From Chloroflexota bacterium (GTDB lineage Bacteria > Chloroflexota > Anaerolineae > Anaerolineales > Villigracilaceae): 64,000 nt of DNA. Position numbers and translations under genes: made by a program. The stretch spans positions 2,614,902-2,678,901 of the forward strand of contig JABFGC010000002.1 in assembly GCA_013112685.1 (NCBI GenBank), in the 5' to 3' direction. Under the pieces are notes generated by a model that saw nothing but the letters and a program-made list of their open reading frames with translations, searched no databases and had not been told where the DNA came from. Below, piece by piece: positions 10,449-20,440 of the stretch (its first letter is position 1; each line of letters opens with the position of its first letter).

Positions 10449-11096
10449 CGGATTATCTCACTCTGTTTCCAGAGAAGCCGGACTTTATCTTTCTCGTCCT
10501 CTATTCATTTCAGAAGCGATTTGGCGGATCTTCTCGATCCCTTCAGGGGTCAGATGCTCATTTCTTTGCATCATCATCAGGACTTTTCTAAACTTTAAAA
10601 AGTCGAGATGTTTTTTCGATTTCAAAGGATGTTTTTCAAAGAACGGAATGATCCGTTCCGCAAGGTGTTCAACACCTCGCACACGGTAAGCCATTCGGTC
10701 ACCGTGATTCTGTCGCACCACGCCACAGCCAAAGAATTGTTTCAGGGCGTACAGCAGTTGTATATCTCTCTCATGCTGTACTACTGTGAACTCAGGTAAA
10801 ACCTGATACCCCGTTTTCATTTCCGGCTGGGGATTGATGCCGACATAAAAACAACCTTCTCCATCTACAAACCCTGCAACCCATTGCGCTTCCAATCTCG
10901 AAGAGTTCGAGATCGAACGTGAAGTCTCTGAGGGTTCTTCCAACATTTCATCGTCTATCATGGAAGCCTTCCCTGCGGATTATCCCCGTGTCCAGTGGAT
11001 TTTTACTGCCGTATGTTCTTTCCACGGCGAGTACCACCTGGCTGTTGAGGACTTTCCCGCATATGGTTCGATTTTACTAAGGCTAGCAAAATGTTA
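10449..11096 (-). ncRNA. Group I intron at 23S position 1931, encoding a LAGLIDADG protein
   Basis: A 648-bp insertion between CCTAAGGT and AGCGAAATTCC of helix 69/71. On the minus strand the upstream exon ends in U and the intron ends in G. Core elements visible on that strand are CTCAGAGACTTCACG (R) and AAAGATAAAGTCC (S), whose GACTT/AAGTC form P7, plus CCGCAGGGAAG (Q-like). The site is the one used by the Thermotoga and Simkania L1931 introns. The endonuclease ORF sits inside it and overlaps both R and S, so the same nucleotides serve ribozyme and protein. Confidence 0.85.
10485..10961 (-). CDS. LAGLIDADG homing endonuclease inside the 23S intron
   Basis: A 158-residue, single-motif LAGLIDADG protein. 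The helix motif is WVAGFVDGEGCF (residues about 28-39), and YALKQFFGCG, DRMAYRVRG and KSKKHLDFLKF follow as in I-CreI-type homodimeric rRNA-intron endonucleases. The length is right for that class. The ATG at 10961 has a GGGAAGG ribosome site upstream on the minus strand. It should cut intron-less 23S genes around position 1931 and drive intron homing (family knowledge). The first 15 residues are encoded across the ribozyme R element, and the last codons reach into S. Confidence 0.85.
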   Translation of the reverse strand: MIDDEMLEEPSETSRSISNSSRLEAQWVAGFVDGEGCFYVGINPQPEMKTGYQVLPEFTVVQHERDIQLLYALKQFFGCGVVRQNHGDRMAYRVRGVEHLAERIIPFFEKHPLKSKKHLDFLKFRKVLMMMQRNEHLTPEGIEKIRQIASEMNRGRER

Positions 11097-11145
<49 letters not shown>

Positions 11146-11915
11146 AAAGCTTCGCTTGCGCTAACCTCTCTCCTTAACCTTCCGGCACTGGGCACGCGTC
11201 AGCCCCTATACATCGCCTTACGGCTTAGCAGAGACCTGTGGTTTTGTTAACCAGTCACCAGAGCCATTTCACTGCGACCCTCCGGGGCTTTGACACCCCA
11301 GGGGGTACCCCTTCTCCCGAAGTTACGGGGTCATGTTGCCTAATTCCTTAACGAGGGTTCTCCCGTTCGCCTTGGTATATTCTACCCATCTACCAGTGTC
11401 GGTTTGCGGTACGAGCGCTGGAAAGTTATGCTTAGAGACTTTTCTCGGCAACAAGGCTCAACCACTTCGTCTTACGACTCGCTCCCACCTCGGCTCAACC
11501 AGCGGATTTCCCTGCCGGTCTCAACGCCTAGATGGATCGCACCCAAATCCAATAATGGGCTGGCCTACCTCGTTGCGTCCTCCCATCGCACTTTCTAGCG
11601 GTTCCGGAATGTTGACCGGATATCCATCGCCTACGCCTCTCGGCCTCGGCTAAGGACTCGACTAACCCGACGCGGAATGACCTGGCGTCGGAAACCTTAG
11701 ATTTACGGCGAACACGGTTCTCACGTGTTTGTACGCTACTCATGCCTGCATTCTCACTTCTGTCCGCTCCAGCCGCCCTTACGATCGGCCTTCACCGCTG
11801 ACAGAACGCTCCCCTACTGCCCCAGCAAATGCTGAGACTCATGGCTTCGGTACTATGCTTAGCCCCGTTAAGTTTTCCGCGCAAAGTCACTAGACCAGTA
11901 AGCTGTTACGCACTT

Positions 11916-11954
<39 letters not shown>

Positions 11955-12558
11955 TCAAGTAACCTCACCTCGTTCACCACTTAGCATAGATTTAAGGACC
12001 TTAGCCGATGATCTGGGCTGTTTCCCTTTCGACCCCGAAACTCATCTCCCGGAGTCCGACTGCCATGCTATGGAGTACTGGCATTCCGAGTTTGATTGGG
12101 TTCAGTAAGCTGTAAGCCCCTTAGCCCATTCAGTGCTGTACCTCCAGTACTAAACGCATGACGCTAGCCCTAAAGCTATTTCGGGGAGAACCAGCTATCT
12201 CCGAGTTCGTTTGGCATATCACCTCTACCCACAGGTCATCCCCTAACTTTGCAACGTTAGTGGGTTCGGGCCTCCACGAGTGATTAGACTCGCTTCACCC
12301 TGCCCATGGGTAGCTCACCCGGTTTCGGGCCTAATCCCAGCGACTATACGCCCTATTCAGACTCGCTTTCGCTACGGCTTCGGGTGTCACTCCCTTAACC
12401 TCGCCACTGAGATTAACTCGCAGGCTCATTCTCCAAGAGGCACGCTGTCAGGCATAGCAGGGAACATCTGTATTTCTACAGCGCTCAACCTGCCGTTAGC
12501 CCTCCAACTGCTTGTAAGCTTATGGTTTCAGGTTCTATTTCACTCCCCTAACGGGGGG

Positions 12559-12601
<43 letters not shown>

Positions 12602-13370
12602 CAAGTGTATTTAGCCTTAGAGAGTGGACTCCCTAGATTCCTGCCGGATTAGCGTGCCCGGCAGTACTCAGGAACACGGCGGAAGACAACCAGTTTTCGC
12701 ATACGGGGCTGTTACCCTCTTTGGCAGGCTTTCCCACACCTTTCCGCTAACTGATTGTTTTATAACTTCCATGTGCCGGTCCTACAACCCCGCCTCTGCA
12801 AGCAGAGACGGTTTGGGCTCTTCCCCGTTCGCTCGCCACTACTGGGGGAATATTTTCTTTTCCTCTGGGTACTTAGATGTTTCAGTTCCCCAGGTTCCCG
12901 TCCTCAAGTCTATGTGTTCAACAAGAGGACACCGTTGGTTCGCAACAGTTGGTTTCCCTATTCGGAGATCCCCGGATCAACGCCTGTACACGGCTTCCCG
13001 AGGCTTATCGCAGTGTCCCACGTCCTTCGTCGGCACTTGGCGCCAAGGCATTCACCATAAGCCCTTAGTAGCTTCTCCACGTGATGCGGAGAAATTGATA
13101 CTTTTCGTTTATGACAAATTGCTTTGTCGGCCTACATCAATTGCTATTCAGTTTTTAAGGTTCAATCACCGTTTGACCGGTGAGCGATGCGCTCGATAGT
13201 TCAAGGGCATCGCTCACCCTTCAAAATTTCAACGTACAGGCACAAAACGACCCGGCAAACACCGCCGGGTCTTCAAAACCCATTCAATGCGGTGTAGATT
13301 ACAAGGTTTACGTTCGCGTACTGTTCAACAAGCCTTCGATATTCTCCGTTCGACCAGATACGACACTCAG

Positions 13371-13442
13371 TGGAGATGGCGGGATTTGAACCCGCGACCT
13401 TCGCCTTGCAAAGGCGCTGCTCTCCCGCTGAGCTACATCCCC
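13371..13442 (-). tRNA. tRNA-Ala (anticodon TGC)
   Basis: Minus-strand cloverleaf: acceptor stem GGGGATG/CATCTCC, D arm AGCTCAGC, anticodon loop CTTTGCAAG with anticodon TGC, T arm GCGGGTTCAAATCCCGC and discriminator A. No CCA is encoded. It sits in the 16S-23S spacer, the standard place. Confidence 0.95.
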
Positions 13443-13459
13443 AGGACTTGCCTGGTTAG

Positions 13460-13533
<74 letters not shown>

Positions 13534-13649
13534 GGGGAATTCCTCAACAACTGAAGAGTGACAGGAAACTCATTTTTGAACCAGCGCCCATGTTCACCGT
13601 GTGGGCATGCTAGAGCCGCTTCCCCGCAGGGAGGGCTCACTTACTCTAG

Positions 13650-15160
<1,511 letters not shown>

Positions 15161-15267
15161 AAATCACTCTTGCGAGTGTAAAAGTTACGGATTGACTGGT
15201 TCGCAAAATTGTTGCTTCCTATCACTCTTCAGTTGTTAAGGTGCTCGCCATGTTTTGAGCGGGCGGT

Positions 15268-15296
15268 ATTTTACCCACTCAGCAACCGTCTGTCAA
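15268..15296 (-). promoter_or_regulatory. rrn promoter P2 (proximal)
   Basis: On the minus strand: TTGACA, a 17-nt spacer, then TAAAAT, about 100 bp upstream of the 16S 5' end. It is one of two strong sigma-70-type promoters in the 338-bp gene-free stretch 15161-15498, which shows nothing else that I recognise apart from its AT-rich leader. Confidence 0.75.
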
Positions 15297-15449
15297 GGAT
15301 TACGCAGACTAAAACACCGATGCTTTTCCTTTCTGCATCGGCGCATCAGACTGCAAAACTTCTGCTTTGTGTCTCTGATGGGAGACGGTTACTCAGTTGT
15401 GAACGATCTGTCTGGGAGACGAAATCTTATGTTGTACTGGCGAAGTGAG

Positions 15450-15477
15450 ATTATACGCATTTGCAATGATTTGTCAA
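15450..15477 (-). promoter_or_regulatory. rrn promoter P1 (distal)
   Basis: A perfect consensus on the minus strand: TTGACA, a 16-nt spacer, TATAAT. It lies about 180 bp upstream of P2 and just beyond the stop of the divergently placed glycosyltransferase gene. Together with P2 it gives the tandem promoter arrangement common for rRNA operons. Confidence 0.85.
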
Positions 15478-15498
15478 TGGTTGTAAGACATTTAAACC

Positions 15499-16764
15499 TT
15501 AAAAAATCGGAGATTTTCCGAACGCCGCCGCATGGGACTCGATCACCCGAACCGCTTCCTCCACCCCGTCCTCGCCTCTTATTCTTTGACCTGTAGCCTG
15601 CGCCCGCTCAAGAACCGGTTTGGACTCCGCCTCAGCCATGGCCCTCACCATTCTCTCCACCGAAAGTTGATTCACAGCAATTGGCTTTGAACCGACGCCA
15701 ATCGCATGGACCCGCTTCCCCCAAAATGGCTGGTCGGCGGTGAATGGCGCCACCACCTGCGGAATCCCCGCCCGCAACCCGGCGGATGTTGTCCCTGCGC
15801 CGCCGTGATGGATGAGCATTTTGCATCTTGGCAGCAGCCAGCCATGCGGCGCGGATTCGAGATAAAGCAAGTCATCCGATGGCTGACGCGCGATGCCGCC
15901 CCATCCCGAAAGGATAATTCCGCGATGATTTGTCCGTTTCAACGCTTCATGGATCATTTGATCTATTCGCTCTGCCCTGCGGTTGACCATGCTGCCGAAG
16001 GAAATACAAATCGGCGGCTCGCCCTCCGCCAGGAATGAAGATAACTCCATCGGCGGTTGGTAATTCGGCTCGTCCAAAAAGAAATACCCCGTCACGTGGA
16101 CATGCTCGTTCCAGTCGCTTGGGCGTGGCAAAATGCTTGGGCTGTAGGCAAACAGCAACGGGGTCCGAAGGCGAGGCGGGTTTTCATCAAACGGAAAATA
16201 AAGCCTCCTTGGGTAGTCAATCTCCGGGTGAGCGCGCAGCGCAGGTCCATATCCCAAATTGCCGCCATGCCAGAATATCTGCGTCGCCAACCAATGAGAA
16301 AAATAACTGAGCGATCCGGGAGGGATATTTGGTGCAGAGACGTTGGGAAACGCGCGCGTGGGCGCGAACATCGGAAAGGTTTGAATGGAGACATCTGGGA
16401 TGTTATGCTCGCGCGCCCATGAATGTCCCCCGACGGTGAAAAGAAAGGAATGGACGATGAGGTCTGCGCCCTGGCAGGCGGGGAACGCCGCACGTGAGAC
16501 CTGCGGCGCAATGGAGAAAATATATTTCCAGAGAGAGGCAATCACACGGATGGGATTTGTTCCTACATCGTTGATCAGCCTGCTGATTTCTTCGGGGTCG
16601 CCCGCCAATGAGACAGAGTTTATGCCGTGCGAAGCAATGAACTCGTTGAACTTATGCGGCGCGGCAAGTTTGACATAATGCCCCCTTTTTTGCAAACCAA
16701 TCGCTAAAGCAACAAACGGTTGAACATCGCCGCGCGAGCCGTAAGTGAGGATGGTGATGTTCAT
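15499..16764 (-). CDS. UDP-dependent glycosyltransferase (sterol/macrolide type)
   Basis: A GT-B fold enzyme of the GT1/GT28 group. The N-terminal TYGSRGDVQPFVALA is the acceptor-side glycine-rich start typical of sterol/flavonol glycosyltransferases. CISFGSM opens the second domain, and IHHGGAGTTSAGLRAGIPQV followed by the DQ-containing ADQPFW is the nucleotide-sugar binding signature. The start at 16764 (MNITIL) is preferred over a longer frame that begins inside the heptamer repeat. The likely substrate is a lipid or secondary metabolite, but the acceptor cannot be told. It lies head to head with the rrn promoters at its 3' side. Confidence 0.85.
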   Translation of the reverse strand: MNITILTYGSRGDVQPFVALAIGLQKRGHYVKLAAPHKFNEFIASHGINSVSLAGDPEEISRLINDVGTNPIRVIASLWKYIFSIAPQVSRAAFPACQGADLIVHSFLFTVGGHSWAREHNIPDVSIQTFPMFAPTRAFPNVSAPNIPPGSLSYFSHWLATQIFWHGGNLGYGPALRAHPEIDYPRRLYFPFDENPPRLRTPLLFAYSPSILPRPSDWNEHVHVTGYFFLDEPNYQPPMELSSFLAEGEPPICISFGSMVNRRAERIDQMIHEALKRTNHRGIILSGWGGIARQPSDDLLYLESAPHGWLLPRCKMLIHHGGAGTTSAGLRAGIPQVVAPFTADQPFWGKRVHAIGVGSKPIAVNQLSVERMVRAMAEAESKPVLERAQATGQRIRGEDGVEEAVRVIESHAAAFGKSPIF

Positions 16765-16765
16765 T

Positions 16766-16836
16766 TTAGGACGATGGACGATAGACCATAAACCATTGAC
16801 AATTGACAATCGTCCATCGTCTATCGTCTATGGTCT
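16766..16836. repeat. Heptamer-word inverted array
   Basis: Successive 7-nt words (ACGATGG, ACGATAG, ACCATAA, ACCATTG, ACAATTG, ACAATCG, TCCATCG, TCTATCG, TCTATGG). The second half is roughly the reverse complement of the first, so the array can fold into a long hairpin. It sits between recR and the glycosyltransferase gene. The same words recur at 23470, 43985 and 51208. Confidence 0.85.
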
Positions 16837-17442
16837 TTAATTCATTTCCTGCCTGCCAGCCAGCGCACGCAGCAAAGTGTTTTGATCGGCATATTCCAAA
16901 TCGCCGCCGACAGGCAGACCGCGCGCGAGGCGGGTGACTTTGACACCCATCGGCTCCAGTTGTTGACGGAGATACAGCGCCGTCGCGTCGCCTTCCATGC
17001 TGGGATTAGTGGCAATGATGACCTCCCCCACTCCCCCACGCGCTACGCGCTCGACGAGTTGCTTGATCTTCAGATCGTCGGGACCGACACCCTCGATGGG
17101 AGATAAAACTCCCTGCAAGACGTGATACTTGCCATGAAAACCGCCCGTCCGTTCGAGGGCAAGGACATCCAACGCCTCTTCGACGACGCAGATGAGGGAT
17201 GAGTCACGCTTTTGGGATTCGCAGATTTCACAGCGCTCGCGTCCCGCGTCTGTGATGTTAAAACATTCGGAGCAGAACGCGGTATTGGCTTTGAGATTCG
17301 CCAGCGCGGCGGACAGGTCTTGGGCAACCTCATCGGGTGCTCGAAGCAGATAGAACGCCAGCCGTGAAGCAGACTTTGGTCCGATGCCAGGCAGGCGTTC
17401 GAGGGCGGTAATTAATGACTGAATAGATTCAGGTAAAAGCAT
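16837..17442 (-). CDS. recR: Recombination mediator RecR
   Basis: A 201-residue protein of normal length. It has the N-terminal helix-hairpin-helix (LPGIGPKSASRLAFYLL), a four-Cys zinc finger (CSECFNIT...CEICES) and a Toprim domain (CVVEEALDV ... EVIIATNPSMEGDATALYL). RecR acts with RecF/RecO to load RecA at gaps. The next gene upstream is ybaB, and dnaX lies further upstream: the classical dnaX-ybaB-recR order, here interrupted by a MazEF module and a small ORF. Confidence 0.95.
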   Translation of the reverse strand: MLLPESIQSLITALERLPGIGPKSASRLAFYLLRAPDEVAQDLSAALANLKANTAFCSECFNITDAGRERCEICESQKRDSSLICVVEEALDVLALERTGGFHGKYHVLQGVLSPIEGVGPDDLKIKQLVERVARGGVGEVIIATNPSMEGDATALYLRQQLEPMGVKVTRLARGLPVGGDLEYADQNTLLRALAGRQEMN

Positions 17443-17448
17443 AATTTG

Positions 17449-17491
17449 GGGATTAGAGGATTAGAGAATTCTCCACTCCTCCAATTCTCTC
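17449..17491. repeat. Short heptamer inverted array between ybaB and recR
   Basis: Words of the type GATTAGA/GGATTAG followed by the complementary TCTCCA/TCCAATT/CTCTC; the array can form a hairpin. It belongs to the 7-nt word arrays seen in other spacers, but with a different word. Confidence 0.6.
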
Positions 17492-17821
17492 TTAAAACGG
17501 AAGCCCACCCGCCAGCGGACCCATCAACTTTTGCTGGAGGTCGCGGGATTGGTCGAGCGCCATGTTGACGGCAGATAAGACCATGTCTTGCAGCATCTCG
17601 GCGTCTACGTCCTTGAGGAAATCGGGGGAAATTTCGACGGATTTGCATTTCTGGTCGCCGGTCATGACGACTTTGATCGCTCCCCCACCGGTTGTGACGG
17701 TGACGGTTTCTTCGGCGAGTTTCGCCTGCGCTTCTTCCATTTGCTTTTGCAGTTTTTGAATCTGCTGCAACATCCCCGCTTGCCCGCCCAGGGCGGGCCC
17801 TTTGCTGAATCCTTTTGCCAT
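17492..17821 (-). CDS. ybaB: YbaB/EbfC nucleoid-associated protein
   Basis: About 109 residues from MAKGFSK. The central pattern (LQQIQKLQKQMEEAQ coiled coil, then VTTGGGAIKVVMTGDQKCKSVEISP) and the C-terminal helix ending in MGPLAGGLPF are diagnostic of YbaB/EbfC. It binds DNA as a dimer. The start is placed at MAK, the family's usual N-terminus, rather than five codons earlier. It lies 50 bp upstream of recR, as in many bacteria. Confidence 0.93.
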   Translation of the reverse strand: MAKGFSKGPALGGQAGMLQQIQKLQKQMEEAQAKLAEETVTVTTGGGAIKVVMTGDQKCKSVEISPDFLKDVDAEMLQDMVLSAVNMALDQSRDLQQKLMGPLAGGLPF

Positions 17822-17823
17822 AT

Positions 17824-18081
17824 TTACTGCTCCCAAATATACTCGACAATATCTACATCTTTTCTGCTGACAAATTTAATGGCAGAAATTCCGTAAGGAT
17901 TTGAATTAAAGAGAAAATCCTTATGAATAAACAATGGTTCCATATTACCATCATCATAAAGCGCCCATGCAAAGACGGGTAATTCTCTTTCAAATTCCGC
18001 ACCACCACTTTCGTCAACAATTCTTGCAATAATCTTTCGAGTTTCAATAATAAGTTGTATCATCTTTACTGTTTCACTCAT
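17824..18081 (-). CDS. Small hypothetical protein upstream of ybaB
   Basis: An 85-residue acidic protein, not recognised. It reads as a compact alpha/beta domain (MIQLIIETRKIIARIV...WALYDDGNMEPLFIHKDF), has no signal peptide and is 3 bp from the ybaB start. Its AT content is higher than that of ybaB and dnaX. It probably arrived with, or beside, the neighbouring MazEF module that separates dnaX from ybaB. Confidence 0.5.
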   Translation of the reverse strand: MSETVKMIQLIIETRKIIARIVDESGGAEFERELPVFAWALYDDGNMEPLFIHKDFLFNSNPYGISAIKFVSRKDVDIVEYIWEQ

Positions 18082-18150
18082 ATTAGCCTCCTGTATTTAA
18101 ATTCTCAAAGAATGCTCTACCGCTTTCACGGCCACAATAACGAGTTCATT

Positions 18151-18232
18151 TATCCATATCCACAATCTCCCTACCGTGTTGAATCGCGGCGGCGACCATG
18201 CCGTCCTGGGCAACATGCGCAGGGAATTTTTC
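18151..18232 (-). pseudogene. Duplicated 3' end of dnaX
   Basis: About 82 bp closely matching the 3' end of dnaX at 18883-18964 on the same strand. Translated, it reads PAHVAQDGMVAAAIQHGR against PSHVAQDGMVAAAIQHGG in the intact gene. It lies just downstream of the MazF stop and has no start of its own. The MazEF genes therefore sit between two copies of the dnaX end, suggesting insertion at the dnaX 3' end with restoration of the gene. Confidence 0.8.
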
Positions 18233-18238
18233 AGGCAT

Positions 18239-18580
18239 TTATTTACCGCCTGTCAAAGCACTCAATTCCTTACGAATGCGCTCCAACACTTTTTCATTGA
18301 CCTGCCCAAACGTCTTGACGACGATGGATTTGGAAATGGCGTAAATTTTATCCACGCGCACTTTGCCAGGATGGTTGAGCGTTCCTTTCGCAAGGTCAGA
18401 TGTGACAATGATAAAACTGTAATCTGCTTCAACGGGATTGGAGGTCATCGCCACAACCACCAAGTCGCTGGAAGATTTGTTGTAGGCATTGTTGGAAATC
18501 ACAATCACAGGTCGGCGTTTTTGAGACGATAAATCAGTGAATGGAATCGGCACAAGCAAAATATCCCCTTGATTAGGCAT
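18239..18580 (-). CDS. MazF/PemK-family toxin
   Basis: 113 residues from MPNQGDILLVPIPF. The N-terminal GDILLVPIPFTD...KRRPVIVISN is the MazF/PemK signature, with the conserved RP in the loop before the third strand, and the C-terminus (VDKIYAISKSIVVKTFG...VLERIRKEL) matches the family. Such toxins are sequence-specific endoribonucleases. The start overlaps the antitoxin stop by 8 bp, the usual coupled antitoxin-toxin order. Confidence 0.85.
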   Translation of the reverse strand: MPNQGDILLVPIPFTDLSSQKRRPVIVISNNAYNKSSSDLVVVAMTSNPVEADYSFIIVTSDLAKGTLNHPGKVRVDKIYAISKSIVVKTFGQVNEKVLERIRKELSALTGGK

Positions 18581-18782
18581 TGTTCCAGTCCTCGTCGTCG
18601 AGCGGGTTATCCCAAAACGCCAGACTGCTTTCAGAGGCAAAAAGCAAATCTGCAAACGTTTCGCCTGCTTCCAGCACAAAGACGGTTACATGCGAGCCAG
18701 CAGGAAAGGGCACGTTCAATTCGACCCGCCCGTTGGCATTCACTTCAACATCATATTTTAAGGCAGTGGTTGGCGCTACCAT
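18573..18782 (-). CDS. Antitoxin partner of the MazF-like toxin
   Basis: Start chosen at MVAPTTA because AAGGAG lies 6 nt before it; an in-frame ATG five codons earlier is less well supported. The N-terminal half is beta-rich (NGRVELNVPFPAGSHVTVFV), and the tail SLAFWDNPLDDEDWNNA is the acidic toxin-binding peptide common in antitoxins paired with MazF. A TATAAT box lies a few bases upstream of the first ATG, so the promoter is very close. Confidence 0.75.
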   Translation of the reverse strand: MVAPTTALKYDVEVNANGRVELNVPFPAGSHVTVFVLEAGETFADLLFASESSLAFWDNPLDDEDWNNA

Positions 18783-18875
18783 AATTGCTCCTTGCATTTT
18801 CGATTATAGCACGACGGTTTTTCTCTTCTTTTACAGTCATCAAATCTCCAATTACCAATCTCTAATTACTGCTCT

Positions 18876-20438
18876 TCACTCATCCATATCCACGATCTCC
18901 CCGCCATGTTGTATTGCAGCGGCGACCATGCCGTCTTGCGCAACGTGCGAAGGGAGTTTGCCTTTGGCGTTGGTGACCACACAACGCACGGACACATCCA
19001 CGTGGAAGTGGTCTTTGATGAGTCGCTGGATGGTTTCGATCTGGTCGGGTTTGTTGAGTTTTTCCACGAGCACATCACTTGCCATGCCGAGGATGAGGGT
19101 CTTGCCTTGCACGTCAATCATCTTGACGGAGTTCATCAACGCGCCGAGATTTGCCTGTGTTTTGGGAAGTGTATTGATGAGAGACTTCCATGCTTTGACG
19201 ATGTCGTTGGAGTTGATGGCTGGTGATTCGACGACGGGCTGCGCTTCTTTCTTAACCTCAGGCTTGGATTCGGCTGCGGGAGTTGATACAGGCTGAGGCT
19301 TGGTCCGAGGCGCCCCCCCTTTCATCCCCCCTAAATCAGGATTGGGGGGGGACAGTGGGGGGGTGTAGTCAATCACTTCCGCTAAGGCAAGTTCCAGACT
19401 CAAAGAGGGCTGCCAGCCACCGCGTAAATCCACAGCGGCATTGTTGAAAATTTTCATCATGCGCAAAACTTCAGTGGATGTGAACGCTTTGGCGTGCGCT
19501 TCCATTTGAGTTTTGACTTCGCGCGTGGCTTCGACCTGCTCGGCGTTGCCCATTTGAATGAGCATCAGTCCGCGCAGATATTCGACGAGTTGACGCGCCA
19601 GCGAACGCGGATCGGCGCCCGAGTCGAGGGCGTGATGGATGGTTTCGAGACCGCGCGCGGGTTGATGGTCGAGGATGGAGGCGATGACATCCAAAACGGT
19701 TTGACTGGTTGCCGTGCCGAGAACTTGCTGCGCGAGAGCAAGTGTGATTCGCGTCCCAGTGGAAGCGAGTTGGTCGAGCAGTGATTGCGCGTCGCGCATG
19801 CCCCCCGCCGACTGACGGGCAATGAGCGTGAGGGCTTCGTCATCGGCTTGGATGTTTTCGGAGGCTGCGATTTGTTTCAGGTTGGAAACAATCTCGTCAA
19901 TGGGCACGCGGCGGAATTCATGGCGTTGACAACGGGACAAAACGGTTGCAGGGATTTTATGAATTTCCGTCGTCGCCAAAACGAAGATAGCATGTGGCGG
20001 CGGCTCTTCGAGCGTTTTGAGCAGGGCATTGAACGCCGCAGTGGAGAGCATGTGAACTTCGTCAATGATGTAGATTTTATATTTGCCTTGCGTGGGGGCA
20101 AAATTGATTTTGTCGCGCAAATCGCGCACATCATCCACCGATGTGTTGGAGGCTGCATCTATTTCGATCAAGTCAAGAAATCGGTTTTCATTGACGGCTC
20201 GGCAGTGTTCACATTCGTTGCATGGACGCTTTGCAGGGTCATCGCTGAGACAGTTGACCGCCTTTGCCAGCAAACGCGCGACGGTGGTCTTGCCCGTTCC
20301 GCGTGGTCCCGCGAAGAGATAGGCATGGCCGACTCGATCTGCCTTGATGGAGTTGGTCAGGGTCTGGATGACGTGGTCTTGTCCGATCACGGTATCCCAT
20401 TGTTTGGGGCGGTATTTTCTATACAGTGCCTGTGTCAT
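18876..20438 (-). CDS. dnaX: DNA polymerase III subunit gamma/tau
   Basis: 520 residues. The N-terminal AAA+ clamp-loader domain has Walker A GPRGTGKTT, a four-Cys zinc module (CLSDDPAKRPCNECEHC), Walker B IYIIDEVH and the sensor SRCQRHEFRRV. Residues about 355-520 form the variable C-terminal region. A proline-rich linker near residue 360 is encoded by an intergenic-type palindrome (19312-19364). No A-rich slippery site for programmed frameshifting is visible. The last 28 codons are duplicated at 18151-18232. Role: clamp loading at the replication fork. Confidence 0.95.
   Translation of the reverse strand: MTQALYRKYRPKQWDTVIGQDHVIQTLTNSIKADRVGHAYLFAGPRGTGKTTVARLLAKAVNCLSDDPAKRPCNECEHCRAVNENRFLDLIEIDAASNTSVDDVRDLRDKINFAPTQGKYKIYIIDEVHMLSTAAFNALLKTLEEPPPHAIFVLATTEIHKIPATVLSRCQRHEFRRVPIDEIVSNLKQIAASENIQADDEALTLIARQSAGGMRDAQSLLDQLASTGTRITLALAQQVLGTATSQTVLDVIASILDHQPARGLETIHHALDSGADPRSLARQLVEYLRGLMLIQMGNAEQVEATREVKTQMEAHAKAFTSTEVLRMMKIFNNAAVDLRGGWQPSLSLELALAEVIDYTPPLSPPNPDLGGMKGGAPRTKPQPVSTPAAESKPEVKKEAQPVVESPAINSNDIVKAWKSLINTLPKTQANLGALMNSVKMIDVQGKTLILGMASDVLVEKLNKPDQIETIQRLIKDHFHVDVSVRCVVTNAKGKLPSHVAQDGMVAAAIQHGGEIVDMDE
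19312..19364. repeat. C/G-run palindrome captured inside dnaX
   Basis: A palindromic unit with runs of C and then of G around aaatcaggattggggg, of the type usually found between genes. Here it is in frame and encodes the linker SPPNPDLGGMKGG in the DnaX C-terminal region. The long G/C runs are also a likely place for sequencing errors. Confidence 0.7.
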
Positions 20439-20440
20439 TT

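Noticed and set aside
18876..20438. Programmed frameshift in dnaX producing gamma and tau
   Set aside because: No A-rich slippery heptamer with a following stop or hairpin was seen in the region where it would be expected.
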